Source: Viridibacillus sp050279675
Lineage (GTDB): Bacteria; Bacillota; Bacilli; Bacillales_A; Planococcaceae
Direction: 5' to 3'
Length of the DNA stretch: 64,000 bases
NCBI RefSeq assembly: GCF_050279675.1
Contig: NZ_JBNNUK010000001.1
Coordinates: forward strand, 682,001-746,000
The notes under the pieces were generated by a model. That model saw only the letters and a list, made by a program, of their open reading frames with translations. It did not search any database and was not told where the DNA came from. Made by a program: the position numbers and the translations under genes. Positions 14,874-22,656 of the stretch are shown in pieces. Every line of letters starts with the position of its first letter. Position 1 is the stretch's first letter.

Positions 14874-14901
14874 CAAATATAGTGCTTTAAATCGGACGTC
14901 A

Positions 14902-14910
14902 ATTGACAAA
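14902..14910 (-). promoter_or_regulatory. Possible Spo0A box before sirA
   Basis: The minus strand reads TTTGTCAAT, matching 8 of 9 positions of the Spo0A consensus TTTGTCRAA. It lies about 50 bases before the sirA start. Spo0A activates sirA in B. subtilis, so the position fits. Confidence 0.45.
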
Positions 14911-14959
14911 ATGTTCTTGCAATCTTTGTTATACTGTTTACAAGAGAGGAGTGGTAATC

Positions 14960-15400
14960 TTGCGAATATACTCAATCTTTCATGTGAAAAAGAAACATCA
15001 GGCTTTTGTTTATGGTAGAGAACGTTTACTATTCGATTTAATTCAATCCTCAAATACGTATGAGCATGCAATACATCCGACGCAAGAAATCTCCTATTTA
15101 TGTGAGCCTTTGGATATGGTGGAAATTGAACTAATCATTCAACAACAATTAGGTAATAGCTTTTCAGGCATTCAAACGAAGGATCACCAAATCTTTTTAA
15201 TGAATGAATTTAAAGGGGAAATCCAAATTGATATTTTTCCTTATTACATAGCTGTTGTCTGTGTTGGGTCACGCATGCTAGAGTTAGACTTATTTGCAAC
15301 ATTATCAAAATTAAGTGATTGCTTTATCGGATTTAATAAAGATGAAATGGAATGTGGTTGGTTGAAACCGCTTAAATTCCATTCGCACGAAAGACGATAA
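14960..15400 (+). CDS. sirA: Sporulation inhibitor of replication SirA
   Basis: This is a 146-residue soluble protein; B. subtilis SirA (YneE) has 148. It starts at TTG after GAGGAGTGG. Features are RIYSIFHVKKKHQAFVYGRE, DLIQSSNTYEHAIHP and a C-terminal HSHERR. Its place between tkt and yneF is the same as in B. subtilis. SirA binds domain I of DnaA and stops new rounds of replication when a cell commits to sporulation. The upstream Spo0A-like box agrees with this timing. The identification rests on synteny, length and overall resemblance. Confidence 0.88.
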   Translation: MRIYSIFHVKKKHQAFVYGRERLLFDLIQSSNTYEHAIHPTQEISYLCEPLDMVEIELIIQQQLGNSFSGIQTKDHQIFLMNEFKGEIQIDIFPYYIAVVCVGSRMLELDLFATLSKLSDCFIGFNKDEMECGWLKPLKFHSHERR

Positions 15401-15493
15401 ATCTTGGCAAACAGTAGTATGTAGTGGTTTTTTATTGTATAATCCTTGTTGGAGATAGTTTTCTCGCATAAGAAACTTGGAGGAGGAAAACCA

Positions 15494-15715
15494 GTGAATA
15501 CTACGTTATGGATTATACTTGTTATCGTGGCATTAATAGCAGGAGTAGCTATCGGTTTCTTTGTTGCCCGTCAATATATGATGAAATACTTAAAAGACAA
15601 CCCACCTATTAACGAACAGATGCTACGAGTAATGATGTCTCAAATGGGACGTAAACCGTCTGAAAAACAAATCAAACAAATGATGAACTCAATGAATAAA
15701 TTAAGCAGTAAATAA
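15494..15715 (+). CDS. yneF: UPF0154 membrane protein YneF
   Basis: This is a 73-residue protein with one N-terminal transmembrane helix (about 4-24) and a basic cytoplasmic part carrying the family signature KDNPPINEQMLRVMMSQMGR followed by PSEKQIKQMM. GTG 15494 is chosen because GGAGGAGG lies before it. Conserved across Bacillales next to sirA, and its function is not established. A perfect palindromic terminator follows. Confidence 0.92.
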   Translation: MNTTLWIILVIVALIAGVAIGFFVARQYMMKYLKDNPPINEQMLRVMMSQMGRKPSEKQIKQMMNSMNKLSSK

Positions 15716-15716
15716 A

Positions 15717-15747
15717 AAATAGCACTCAATTGAGTGCTATTTTTTTG
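15717..15747. terminator. Bidirectional terminator between yneF and yqkD
   Basis: ATAGCACTCA-ATTG-type palindrome (ATAGCACTCAATTGAGTGCTAT is perfectly symmetrical) flanked by an A-run and a T-run. The last codons of the convergent hydrolase gene lie inside it. Confidence 0.85.
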
Positions 15748-16676
15748 TCTTTGTCTTTGAAGACAAACTCTTTTAAAAAATCTGCGACCAACAGCTCATA
15801 GGCTTCAGGGTTCATATTAAAGGATTGTGCATGAGGACCTACATCAAAAAGCTTTAACTTTTTAGGACCAGGCTTTAAGCTATACATTTCAATTGTCATT
15901 TCAGGTAGGATGAAGTCATCTGGAAGACTGTGAATAAACAGGACTGGCTTTTCAATTTTAGTTACAGCCTCTTTAGGAGAAATGCTCTTTAAAGAGTATC
16001 CATCACGCATCCTTAAGAAGATACCAGCAAGTTTAATGGCTATACTGTTACGTAAGGGTGTTTGTTTCATCATCAAGTAATATAATTGTTCTGAAAAATC
16101 GGAAAAGGCGCAGTCAGAAATGTAGAAGTCGGCTTCGTCCTCTAATGTACCTGCGTATAATAATGTTGTAGCAGCGCCCATAGATTCTCCTTGTACACCA
16201 ATTATACCTTCACCACCTAGCTTTTGTTTTAAGGTTTGCATAACCGCTTGTAAATCATATTTTTCGTAATGCCCATAACTTGTTGTTTTGCCACCAGAGT
16301 CACCATGTCTACGATGATCATAAACGACTGAGTTAAAGCCTAAGCGCTCGAAGAGACGAGCGTATTTAACGGAATTAATCTTATTTTCCGTAACACCATG
16401 GCAAATAATAATCGTGTTATTTGTTTGCAAAGGATGGAAGTGGATGGCTTTAATTGAATAGCCATTCGGGGAATCAACCCACATCTCTTCCTTATTTACA
16501 TGCTCAAACCAAACTTCGTCAAAACGCTTTGCATCCTTTTCTCGTTGTAATATGAAGGCTGCATCTTTGTTCTTCATATACATAATATTACTTGAAAATA
16601 AGTATCCGAGAATGGCTATAATGGCACCAAGAGTACCGGAAATAAGCCCGGAAATCCAAAGCAAACGTTTTTTCAT
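15726..16676 (-). CDS. yqkD: Alpha/beta hydrolase YqkD
   Basis: This is a 316-residue membrane-anchored hydrolase. An N-terminal hydrophobic helix (about 6-28) is followed by an alpha/beta-hydrolase domain with the oxyanion segment IICHGVTENK, nucleophile motif GVQGESMGAA, acid loop HSLPDDF and His in VGPHAQS. The triad is therefore complete. ATG 16676 is chosen for its eight-base distance from AGAGGAG. It resembles B. subtilis YqkD, whose neighbours yqkE, yqkF and nudF follow here after an insertion. Substrate unknown. Transcription converges on yneF, and mvaB lies 13 bases upstream in the same direction. Confidence 0.88.
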   Translation of the reverse strand: MKKRLLWISGLISGTLGAIIAILGYLFSSNIMYMKNKDAAFILQREKDAKRFDEVWFEHVNKEEMWVDSPNGYSIKAIHFHPLQTNNTIIICHGVTENKINSVKYARLFERLGFNSVVYDHRRHGDSGGKTTSYGHYEKYDLQAVMQTLKQKLGGEGIIGVQGESMGAATTLLYAGTLEDEADFYISDCAFSDFSEQLYYLMMKQTPLRNSIAIKLAGIFLRMRDGYSLKSISPKEAVTKIEKPVLFIHSLPDDFILPEMTIEMYSLKPGPKKLKLFDVGPHAQSFNMNPEAYELLVADFLKEFVFKDKDKKIALN

Positions 16677-16689
16677 GATCATCACTCCT

Positions 16690-17586
16690 CTACTTTTGCT
16701 TAAAGAGACGGTACTGACCGCTGTCAATTGTTCCGGATATTAAAGGTTCGACAATTTTTGCCGCTTCGCAAATTTTTTCGACATTAATCCCTGTGTGAAC
16801 TCCTATACTTTCTAGCATATGTACAACATCTTCTGTTGCAACATTTCCTGTAGCACCTTTCGCAAAAGGACAACCTCCAAGTCCACCCGCTGATGTATCA
16901 AATCGGTCTACACCAGCTTGCAATGCAGCATATATATTTGCTAGCGCCATTTTTCGTGTATCGTGAAAATGGGCAGTTAAAAGTAAGTTAGGTAATTCTT
17001 CTTTCAAACGCTTAAATAGTGTATAACTTTCCACTGGATTAGCCATGCCAATTGTATCTGCAACACTTAACTCATCCACACCCCAACTCGCGAATACTTT
17101 ACATAAAGAAATTGTGTCTTCAACTTCAATTTTCCCTTCATAAGGACAATAAAAAGCTGTTGAAATACAAGCGCGTACAAATTTCCCTTGCTCTTTCAGT
17201 TTTGCCAAGACAGGTGCTAAACTATCCATAGCTTCGTTAGTATTTTTATTAATATTATTTTTATTAAATGTATGACTGACTCCAACAAAAACGGCAATGG
17301 CATCTGCACCGTTCTCCATCGCACGCTCCACCCCTGTAGCATTCGGTGCTAAGACAAATTGTCGACCCACCTTAGCAGTGTTCTTTACTATTTTTTCTGC
17401 ATCTGCCATTTGTGGCACCCATTTTGGTGAGACAAAAGAAGTTAACTCCATTTCTGTAATGCCGGCATCCTGCAAGCATTTAATGAAATCAAGCTTCTTA
17501 TTAGTCTCAATTAAGTTTTTTTCATTTTGTAATCCATCTCTTGGACCTACCTCGATAATTGTCGCATTATTTGGTAAACTGAACAT
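16690..17586 (-). CDS. mvaB: Hydroxymethylglutaryl-CoA lyase
   Basis: This is a 298-residue TIM-barrel lyase that splits HMG-CoA into acetoacetate and acetyl-CoA, the last step of leucine degradation. The N-terminal EVGPRDGLQNE supplies metal and substrate contacts. TAHFHDTRKMALAN carries the metal His pair. GGLGGCPFAKGATGN is the lyase signature with the active-site Cys. The start at 17586 follows AGGAGGGG. The thiolase gene begins 82 bases away on the other strand, so acetoacetate made here could be activated and cleaved there. It is probably co-transcribed with yqkD. Confidence 0.95.
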   Translation of the reverse strand: MFSLPNNATIIEVGPRDGLQNEKNLIETNKKLDFIKCLQDAGITEMELTSFVSPKWVPQMADAEKIVKNTAKVGRQFVLAPNATGVERAMENGADAIAVFVGVSHTFNKNNINKNTNEAMDSLAPVLAKLKEQGKFVRACISTAFYCPYEGKIEVEDTISLCKVFASWGVDELSVADTIGMANPVESYTLFKRLKEELPNLLLTAHFHDTRKMALANIYAALQAGVDRFDTSAGGLGGCPFAKGATGNVATEDVVHMLESIGVHTGINVEKICEAAKIVEPLISGTIDSGQYRLFKQK

Positions 17587-17668
17587 AACATCCCCTCCTA
17601 TATTCCATTGTAAGGAAGGGATGTACATATTAGCAAATAAATTCGTACTTAAACAAGGGGGAATAATT

Positions 17669-18853
17669 ATGACAACTGAAGTTGTGATTGTAAGTGCTGT
17701 ACGTACAGCAATTGGAAGCTTCCAAGGCGCGTTAAAGGATGTACCTGCAACAAAACTTGGTGCAATTGTAATAAAAGAAGCTTTATCAAAGGTAGGGGTG
17801 CCTTTTGAACAAGTAGATGAAGTGATTATGGGTAATGTATTACAAGCTGGTTTAGGTCAAAATCCAGCGCGTCAAGCAGCTATATTTGCAGGACTTCCAA
17901 AAGAGGTACCTGCCTTAACTATAAATAAAGTTTGTGGATCAGGTCTTAAAGCTGTTCATCTAGCAACACAAGCCATCATTGCAGGCGATGCAGATATCAT
18001 CGTCGCTGGCGGGATGGAAAATATGAGCCAAGCACCATATTTATTGAATAATGCACGTGAGGGCTTCCGTATGGGTAATCAGAAGGTAATTGATAGTATG
18101 ATTACTGATGGCTTATGGTGTGCATTTAATGACTATCATATGGGTATTACAGCTGAAAATTTATGTGATCAATATGCAATTTCTCGTGATGAGCAAGATC
18201 GCTTTTCAGCGCGTTCCCAAGAAAGAGCAACAACAGCGTTAGAAGTGGGAAAATTTAAAAAAGAAATTGTAGCAGTAGAAATTCCTCAACGCAAGGGAGA
18301 ACCAGTCGTATTTGATACAGATGAGTATGTAAAGCCGGGAACTACAGCTGAAAAGTTAGGGAAACTACGACCTGCGTTTAAAAAAGAAGGATCTGTGACT
18401 GCGGGAAATGCTTCTGGTATTAATGACGGGGCGGCTGCACTTGTAGTAATGTCAAGAGCTAAAGCTGATGAGTTGGGCATTAAGTCAATTGCAACAGTTG
18501 TATCAAATGCAAGTGTAGGTGTAGATCCAGCTGTAATGGGAAGTGGTCCTGTGAGGGCAGTACAAAAAGCCTTAACAAAAGGGCAATTAGAATTAGGGCA
18601 AATTGACTTAATTGAAGCAAATGAAGCATTTGCAGCACAATCAATTGCAGTTGATCGAGAATTGCATTTTGACCATGAGAAGTTAAATGTTAATGGTGGT
18701 GCAATTGCTTTAGGTCACCCAATTGGTGCAAGTGGTGCTAGAATATTAGTAACACTACTTCACGAAATGGAGAAGCGAGATGTTAAAACGGGTCTTGCTA
18801 CACTCTGTATAGGTGGAGGGCAAGGTGTTGCAACAATTGTAAAAAGAACGTAA
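17669..18853 (+). CDS. Acetyl-CoA acetyltransferase (thiolase)
   Basis: This is a 394-residue biosynthetic/degradative thiolase that condenses two acetyl-CoA or cleaves acetoacetyl-CoA. Cys89 in NKVCGSGLKAVH is the acyl-carrying nucleophile. The C-terminal GHPIGASGAR provides the catalytic His and LCIGGGQG the second Cys. IEANEAFA is also present. ATG 17669 follows AAGGGGG, and the long upstream open frame is antisense to mvaB and not coding. It is divergent from HMG-CoA lyase and only nine bases or so before yqkE, so it may form an operon with yqkE. Gene names atoB, mmgA or thlA cannot be separated here. Confidence 0.95.
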   Translation: MTTEVVIVSAVRTAIGSFQGALKDVPATKLGAIVIKEALSKVGVPFEQVDEVIMGNVLQAGLGQNPARQAAIFAGLPKEVPALTINKVCGSGLKAVHLATQAIIAGDADIIVAGGMENMSQAPYLLNNAREGFRMGNQKVIDSMITDGLWCAFNDYHMGITAENLCDQYAISRDEQDRFSARSQERATTALEVGKFKKEIVAVEIPQRKGEPVVFDTDEYVKPGTTAEKLGKLRPAFKKEGSVTAGNASGINDGAAALVVMSRAKADELGIKSIATVVSNASVGVDPAVMGSGPVRAVQKALTKGQLELGQIDLIEANEAFAAQSIAVDRELHFDHEKLNVNGGAIALGHPIGASGARILVTLLHEMEKRDVKTGLATLCIGGGQGVATIVKRT

Positions 18854-18867
18854 GAAGGAGATTGACC

Positions 18868-19125
18868 ATGGCTAAAAAGAAAAGACAACAACCAGCACAA
18901 CAACAATCCGCAAAAAGTGAGGCACTAACATTAAAAGACCAACTTAATGGTGATGTGTTAGAGAAATTAAAGCTTGCTAAAAAAGACCTTGTTGCAAAAG
19001 AACAAGCAGCACAGGATGAACGCGAGGCAAAGTTAGCATTTGAACGTAAACAACGTGAGAAGAACAAATCGTTTGAAGAGTTATTGAATGAGTACGGAGA
19101 AAAAGGCTCCAAATTTAATAGTTAA
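18868..19125 (+). CDS. yqkE: YqkE family protein (DUF3886)
   Basis: This is an 85-residue, highly charged protein predicted to be largely helical or coiled coil: Lys/Gln-rich start, then TLKDQLNGDVLEKLKLAKKD and ERKQREKNKSFEELLNEYG. The C-terminal NKSFEELL-EYG segment is typical of B. subtilis YqkE. ATG 18868 follows GAAGGAG. No function is known. It is placed between thiolase and, beyond an insertion, yqkF, as expected. Confidence 0.85.
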   Translation: MAKKKRQQPAQQQSAKSEALTLKDQLNGDVLEKLKLAKKDLVAKEQAAQDEREAKLAFERKQREKNKSFEELLNEYGEKGSKFNS

Positions 19126-19231
19126 CAAAAGACATGGTTGGCTTGCTTAAAACGGCATTGAATCCATGAATTAAGGTAGTTTCATAAAGTTAGTAGTTTA
19201 ACTATAAAAAAGTCATAGTAGTGTGATATAG

Positions 19232-19272
19232 AAGGTAGTTTTGAAAGTTTTCTATCGGAGCTACCTTTTATT
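19232..19272 (+). terminator. Terminator after yqkE
   Basis: AAGGTAG pairs with CTACCTT across a 22-base partly structured loop, followed by TTATTT. Confidence 0.5.
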
Positions 19273-19376
19273 TCATATTAAGCGATGGTATAACTTAATA
19301 TAAATTATTTTAGTATAATACTTTACTTTTTCACATTGATAACTTTTAAATAGCTTGAAAATAACAGGGGTGAAGT

Positions 19377-19862
19377 ATGGAAGTTTCTAAAATCAAGTCA
19401 CTTTTATTGGTTTTCCCTTTTGTTTTTTTTATTCATGATTTGGAGGAAATCGCAACCGTTGAAAATTTCACTATGAAATTACCTTTTTCTGTTTCTACTG
19501 AGGAATTTATTTTCGCATTTATTTTATTATGGATTATCGTAGTGATTGGCTGTGTGACTGCGGCTAATAATAAACGGTTTATCGGAATATTCCCCATAAA
19601 ATTCTTTACATTATTAGTCGCTGGTGTGTTTCTTGCGAACGGAATAGGGCATGTTGTGCAAAGTATAATCTTTAAAAAATATGTACCTGGTGTCATTACC
19701 GCTGTTGTCATCTTAATCCCTTTTTGTCTATTTAGTATTAGAAAGCTAGTACTAGAGAATTTAATCAAGCCTAAGCAGGTAGGTGTGTATTTACTAATGG
19801 GTTTCATATTACAGACTCCCTTTGCTTTGATGGCGCTACTAATTGCGAAATTCATATTATAA
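19377..19862 (+). CDS. HXXEE domain membrane protein
   Basis: This 161-residue protein has about five hydrophobic segments (roughly 8-24, 44-62, 73-92, 102-121, 136-158). The first carries FFIHDLEEIATVE, the HxxEE motif that names PF13787. NGIGHVVQS supplies a second conserved His. The polar His/Glu residues in the membrane suggest a metal-binding or catalytic site, but no reaction is established. GGGG precedes the ATG. It is not found at this place in B. subtilis and appears to be an insertion between yqkE and yqkF. Confidence 0.75.
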   Translation: MEVSKIKSLLLVFPFVFFIHDLEEIATVENFTMKLPFSVSTEEFIFAFILLWIIVVIGCVTAANNKRFIGIFPIKFFTLLVAGVFLANGIGHVVQSIIFKKYVPGVITAVVILIPFCLFSIRKLVLENLIKPKQVGVYLLMGFILQTPFALMALLIAKFIL

Positions 19863-19892
19863 GTTTATAAGAATTATGTATTTTGATTTTTT

Positions 19893-19925
19893 AAAAAAAG
19901 AAGGATCCATAATACGAATCCTTCT
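19893..19925 (-). terminator. Terminator of yqkF
   Basis: Read on the minus strand, AGAAGGAT/ATCCTTCT form an eight-pair stem with an 11-base loop, followed by a run of seven T. Confidence 0.8.
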
Positions 19926-19932
19926 AGCAAAT

Positions 19933-20829
19933 TTAACGATGAGCATTATACGTCTCTATTTTTGTTAGTTTCTCTAGTTCTTTAGCATAAATTGATGGTG
20001 CATTATTGTAAGCTGAAATTGTTGCTTCCAATTGTTCTTTTGAACTTGCTCCAATCACTGCAGAGGCTACAATAGGTGATTGTAATACATAAGCAAGTGC
20101 TGCTGCATGTACATTATTTGTGTTATTTGCCAATTCTTCGAGAGTAGCTTGAAGATCATCTTGGCTAAAAGTTTGATAGCCATCTGCTTTTGCTAAACGG
20201 TTTGACCATTCATTTGTTAATAACCCTTTTGCTAAAGAGCCACGCGTCACAATAGACGCACTATTTTCTTTTAGCACATCAAACCATTCTTCGGGTCTGC
20301 GGTCTAGCAAGCTATATTGCATCATGACAGATACTGCATCGCTTTTTGATAAAAATTCCTTAATGACATTTGGGCGGATTGATGAAATACCGTATGCCCG
20401 AATGATACCTTCTTTTTTTAAGTGATCAAATGCTTCGATTATTTCATCCCATGGGTCTTCAATTGTTCCACCGTGTAGTTGATATAAGTCAATATAGTCT
20501 GTTTGTAAGCGAAGCAAACTTTCTTTTACTTGCTGTTCGATATTTTTCTTAGAAGGGTCCCAGTGCCAACCTTCTCCGTCCTGGTTCCAAACATTGCCCA
20601 CTTTAGTGGCTAATATAATATCTTGTCGTTTCTCATTTAGTGCCTTACCTACAAGTTCCTCATTGATGCCCTTATCATATAAATCCGCGGTATCAAAATA
20701 GGTAATACCATGATCTACAGCTGCATCTACTATCCATTTCGCAGTCTTTTCATCAGTTGGTAGAGACATGCAACCAAGGCCGATTTCTGAAATAACTAAA
20801 TCGCTATTACCTAACTTTCTACTCTTCAA
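19933..20829 (-). CDS. yqkF: Aldo/keto reductase YqkF
   Basis: This is a 298-residue NADPH-dependent oxidoreductase with a TIM barrel. Catalytic residues are in YFDTADLYDKG (Asp, Tyr), ILATKVG (Lys) and DLYQLHGG (His). The cofactor-binding C-terminal end is IVASAVIGASSKEQLEATI. TTG 20829 is used because GAGGAG lies eight bases upstream and it yields the usual MKxRKLGxSDLxIS start. It is divergent from nudF, which is 69 bases away. The physiological substrate is not known. Confidence 0.92.
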   Translation of the reverse strand: MKSRKLGNSDLVISEIGLGCMSLPTDEKTAKWIVDAAVDHGITYFDTADLYDKGINEELVGKALNEKRQDIILATKVGNVWNQDGEGWHWDPSKKNIEQQVKESLLRLQTDYIDLYQLHGGTIEDPWDEIIEAFDHLKKEGIIRAYGISSIRPNVIKEFLSKSDAVSVMMQYSLLDRRPEEWFDVLKENSASIVTRGSLAKGLLTNEWSNRLAKADGYQTFSQDDLQATLEELANNTNNVHAAALAYVLQSPIVASAVIGASSKEQLEATISAYNNAPSIYAKELEKLTKIETYNAHR

Positions 20830-20898
20830 AAATATCACTCCTCATATGATAATGGTACAATGATTAATGACAAAAGCACAACGGAGAGGGTTATTATC

Positions 20899-21438
20899 AT
20901 GAAAAAATTTGAAGAAAAAACGATTAATTCTAAAAAAATTTTTGAGGGTCGCGTTATTTCTGTCAAAGTAGATGAAGTCACATTACCAAATGGCAACATA
21001 TCAACTAGAGAATTAGTAACTCATCCAGGAGCAGTAGCAATTATCCCTATAACAAACGAAGGTAAAATTGTTCTTGTGGAGCAATATCGTAAACCTTTAG
21101 AGCGTAGTATTATCGAAATTCCCGCGGGTAAATTAGAAAAAGGTGAGAAGCCTGAGTATACAGCTATCCGCGAGTTAGAAGAAGAAACAGGATATGGTTC
21201 GAAAAATTTCACGTTTGTTCAATCTTTTGCCACATCTCCAGGCTTTGCAGATGAAGTTATTCATATATATGCTGCGAGAGATTTATATAGAATTGAGAAT
21301 CCAGCTGATCTAGATGAGGATGAATTTGTCGAATTATTAGAAGTTACGTTAGAAGAAGCTGAACAATTGATTCGTGAAGAAAGAATTTATGATGCTAAAA
21401 CAGTTTTTGCAATTATGTGGATGAAAAATATCTTTTAA
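20899..21438 (+). CDS. nudF: ADP-ribose pyrophosphatase (Nudix)
   Basis: This is a 179-residue Nudix hydrolase that cleaves ADP-ribose to AMP and ribose-5-phosphate, removing a reactive NAD breakdown product. The full Nudix box spans GKLEKGEKPEYTAIRELEEE plus TGYG. Before it stands VEQYRKPLERSIIEIPAG, and afterwards ATSPGFADEVIHIY, both typical of the ADPRase subgroup. ATG 20899 follows GGAGAGGG. Position between yqkF and the SpoIIM-like gene matches B. subtilis. Confidence 0.95.
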   Translation: MKKFEEKTINSKKIFEGRVISVKVDEVTLPNGNISTRELVTHPGAVAIIPITNEGKIVLVEQYRKPLERSIIEIPAGKLEKGEKPEYTAIRELEEETGYGSKNFTFVQSFATSPGFADEVIHIYAARDLYRIENPADLDEDEFVELLEVTLEEAEQLIREERIYDAKTVFAIMWMKNIF

Positions 21439-21500
21439 AATAAGTTATGAAATAGGTCGGGACGAGCATAGGTTGTACGAAGTAAAGGAAGGTGACCTAT

Positions 21501-22019
21501 ATGAACCGATCATTTCAAATTATTTACTTTTTCTTAATTATTGCAATTGGCTTTATCGGAGGAATTTTACTGTTGCAACTTTCTACTGTTGAACAAGCAG
21601 AATGGCTCATTCGAAAAATGGATAGTAGAGTACTCCTACAAGGGAAGCCGTCGATTTGGCAATCTTTATTGCCAGTTGTCATTCCATTTGCCATTGTTTC
21701 GTTGCTCGCATCTCATAATTACTTAAGGCATGTGGCAAGGGTTGTTGTTGTATTAAAATCAGCATTTTTTGGATACAGCGCAGGTTATTTAATAGACACA
21801 CAAAACGCATTTTGGTCATATGCTGCATGGTGGTTTCCTTTTCAATTGCTTTACAGTATAGTATTAATGGTGTTTTGCATAGTACTTGTACCTGAACCAG
21901 TTTATGCGGTCAGGAAGAAGTTACCGATTTTACCTCGTGTAATAGTAGTACTCATAGCCACTCTAGTAATTTTAGGGGGCGAATTACTTGCAATTCATTT
22001 CATTTATAAACTAAAATAA
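21501..22019 (+). CDS. SpoIIM-like membrane protein
   Basis: This is a 172-residue protein with about five membrane segments (near 7-26, 55-72, 83-102, 111-131, 143-163) and a polar loop after the first. It occupies the place of spoIIM between nudF and fur, and has SpoIIM-like architecture with a glycine-rich helix (SAFFGYSAGYLIDTQ) as in the SpoIIM/DUF95 family. SpoIIM is part of the DMP complex with SpoIID and SpoIIP that drives engulfment. Sequence resemblance by eye is low and the protein is shorter than B. subtilis SpoIIM (about 214), so this is mainly synteny. ATG 21501 follows AAGGAAGG. Confidence 0.5.
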   Translation: MNRSFQIIYFFLIIAIGFIGGILLLQLSTVEQAEWLIRKMDSRVLLQGKPSIWQSLLPVVIPFAIVSLLASHNYLRHVARVVVVLKSAFFGYSAGYLIDTQNAFWSYAAWWFPFQLLYSIVLMVFCIVLVPEPVYAVRKKLPILPRVIVVLIATLVILGGELLAIHFIYKLK

Positions 22020-22024
22020 CTATC

Positions 22025-22039
22025 AAATAATAATTATTA
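22025..22039 (+). promoter_or_regulatory. Candidate Fur box
   Basis: AAATAAT-A-ATTATTA matches 11 of 14 fixed positions of the 7-1-7 consensus TGATAAT-N-ATTATCA. It lies about 75 bases before the fur start and about 45 bases before a TATAAT box at 22084. It would allow iron-dependent autoregulation. The surroundings are very AT-rich, so a chance match is possible. Confidence 0.45.
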
Positions 22040-22113
22040 TAATTATAATTAATTCAATCTTGTATTGAGAATTGACTTTTTGGTATAATAAAAGAAGTTT
22101 AGGGGGGCGTCGT

Positions 22114-22581
22114 ATGGAAAGCCGTATTGATCGAATAAAAAAACAATTACATGGTGCGAGCTACAAACTGACGCCGCAGCGTGAAGCGACAGTAAGAGTG
22201 CTTTTAGAGAATGAGGAAGATCACCTAAGTGCTGAGGATGTTTATTTACTCGTTAAAGAAAAAGCACCAGAAATTGGACTTGCAACTGTGTATCGAACAT
22301 TGGAGCTTTTAACGGAGCTTAAGATCGTCGATAAAATCAATTTCGGCGATGGCGTATCTCGTTATGATCTACGTCAAGAAGGAGCTGCTCACTTCCATCA
22401 TCACCTCGTTTGTATCGAATGTGGTGCTGTTGATGAAATTCAAGAGGATTTACTTGAAGACGTAGAAGCAGTCGTTGAAAAAAGATGGAATTTTATTATT
22501 AAAGACCACAGATTAACATTTCACGGTATTTGCTGGCGCTGTCATGATAACGAGTCAGATAACAATAGCAATCAATCATAA
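22114..22581 (+). CDS. fur: Ferric uptake regulator Fur
   Basis: This is a 155-residue metalloregulator. The N-terminal winged helix contains LTPQREATVRVLLE and GLATVYRTLELL. The dimerisation domain has HFHHHLVCIECGAVDEI and GICWRCH, with two CxxC pairs for the structural zinc and a His cluster for the regulatory metal. ATG 22114 follows AGGGGGG. With iron it represses siderophore and iron uptake genes. Other family members (PerR, Zur) are possible, but the neighbours nudF, spoIIM-like and xerD are those of fur in B. subtilis. Confidence 0.93.
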   Translation: MESRIDRIKKQLHGASYKLTPQREATVRVLLENEEDHLSAEDVYLLVKEKAPEIGLATVYRTLELLTELKIVDKINFGDGVSRYDLRQEGAAHFHHHLVCIECGAVDEIQEDLLEDVEAVVEKRWNFIIKDHRLTFHGICWRCHDNESDNNSNQS

Positions 22582-22598
22582 GTTTATAGCATACAAAC

Positions 22599-22628
22599 AA
22601 AGGATGGCGGAGGTGCTGTCCTTTTTTA
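22599..22628 (+). terminator. fur terminator
   Basis: AAGGAT pairs with GTCCTT across a 12-base loop, followed by TTTTATT. Confidence 0.6.
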
Positions 22629-22656
22629 TTTACCTAATTTTAAGGAGGGAACCAAA

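Noticed and set aside
17297..17668. N-terminal extension of the thiolase
   Set aside because: It is antisense to mvaB, and the start at 17669 has a strong ribosome binding site and begins the family sequence.
22072..22113. Longer Fur N-terminus
   Set aside because: It would include the TATAAT box and the AGGGGGG site. Fur normally begins near MESRIDRIK.
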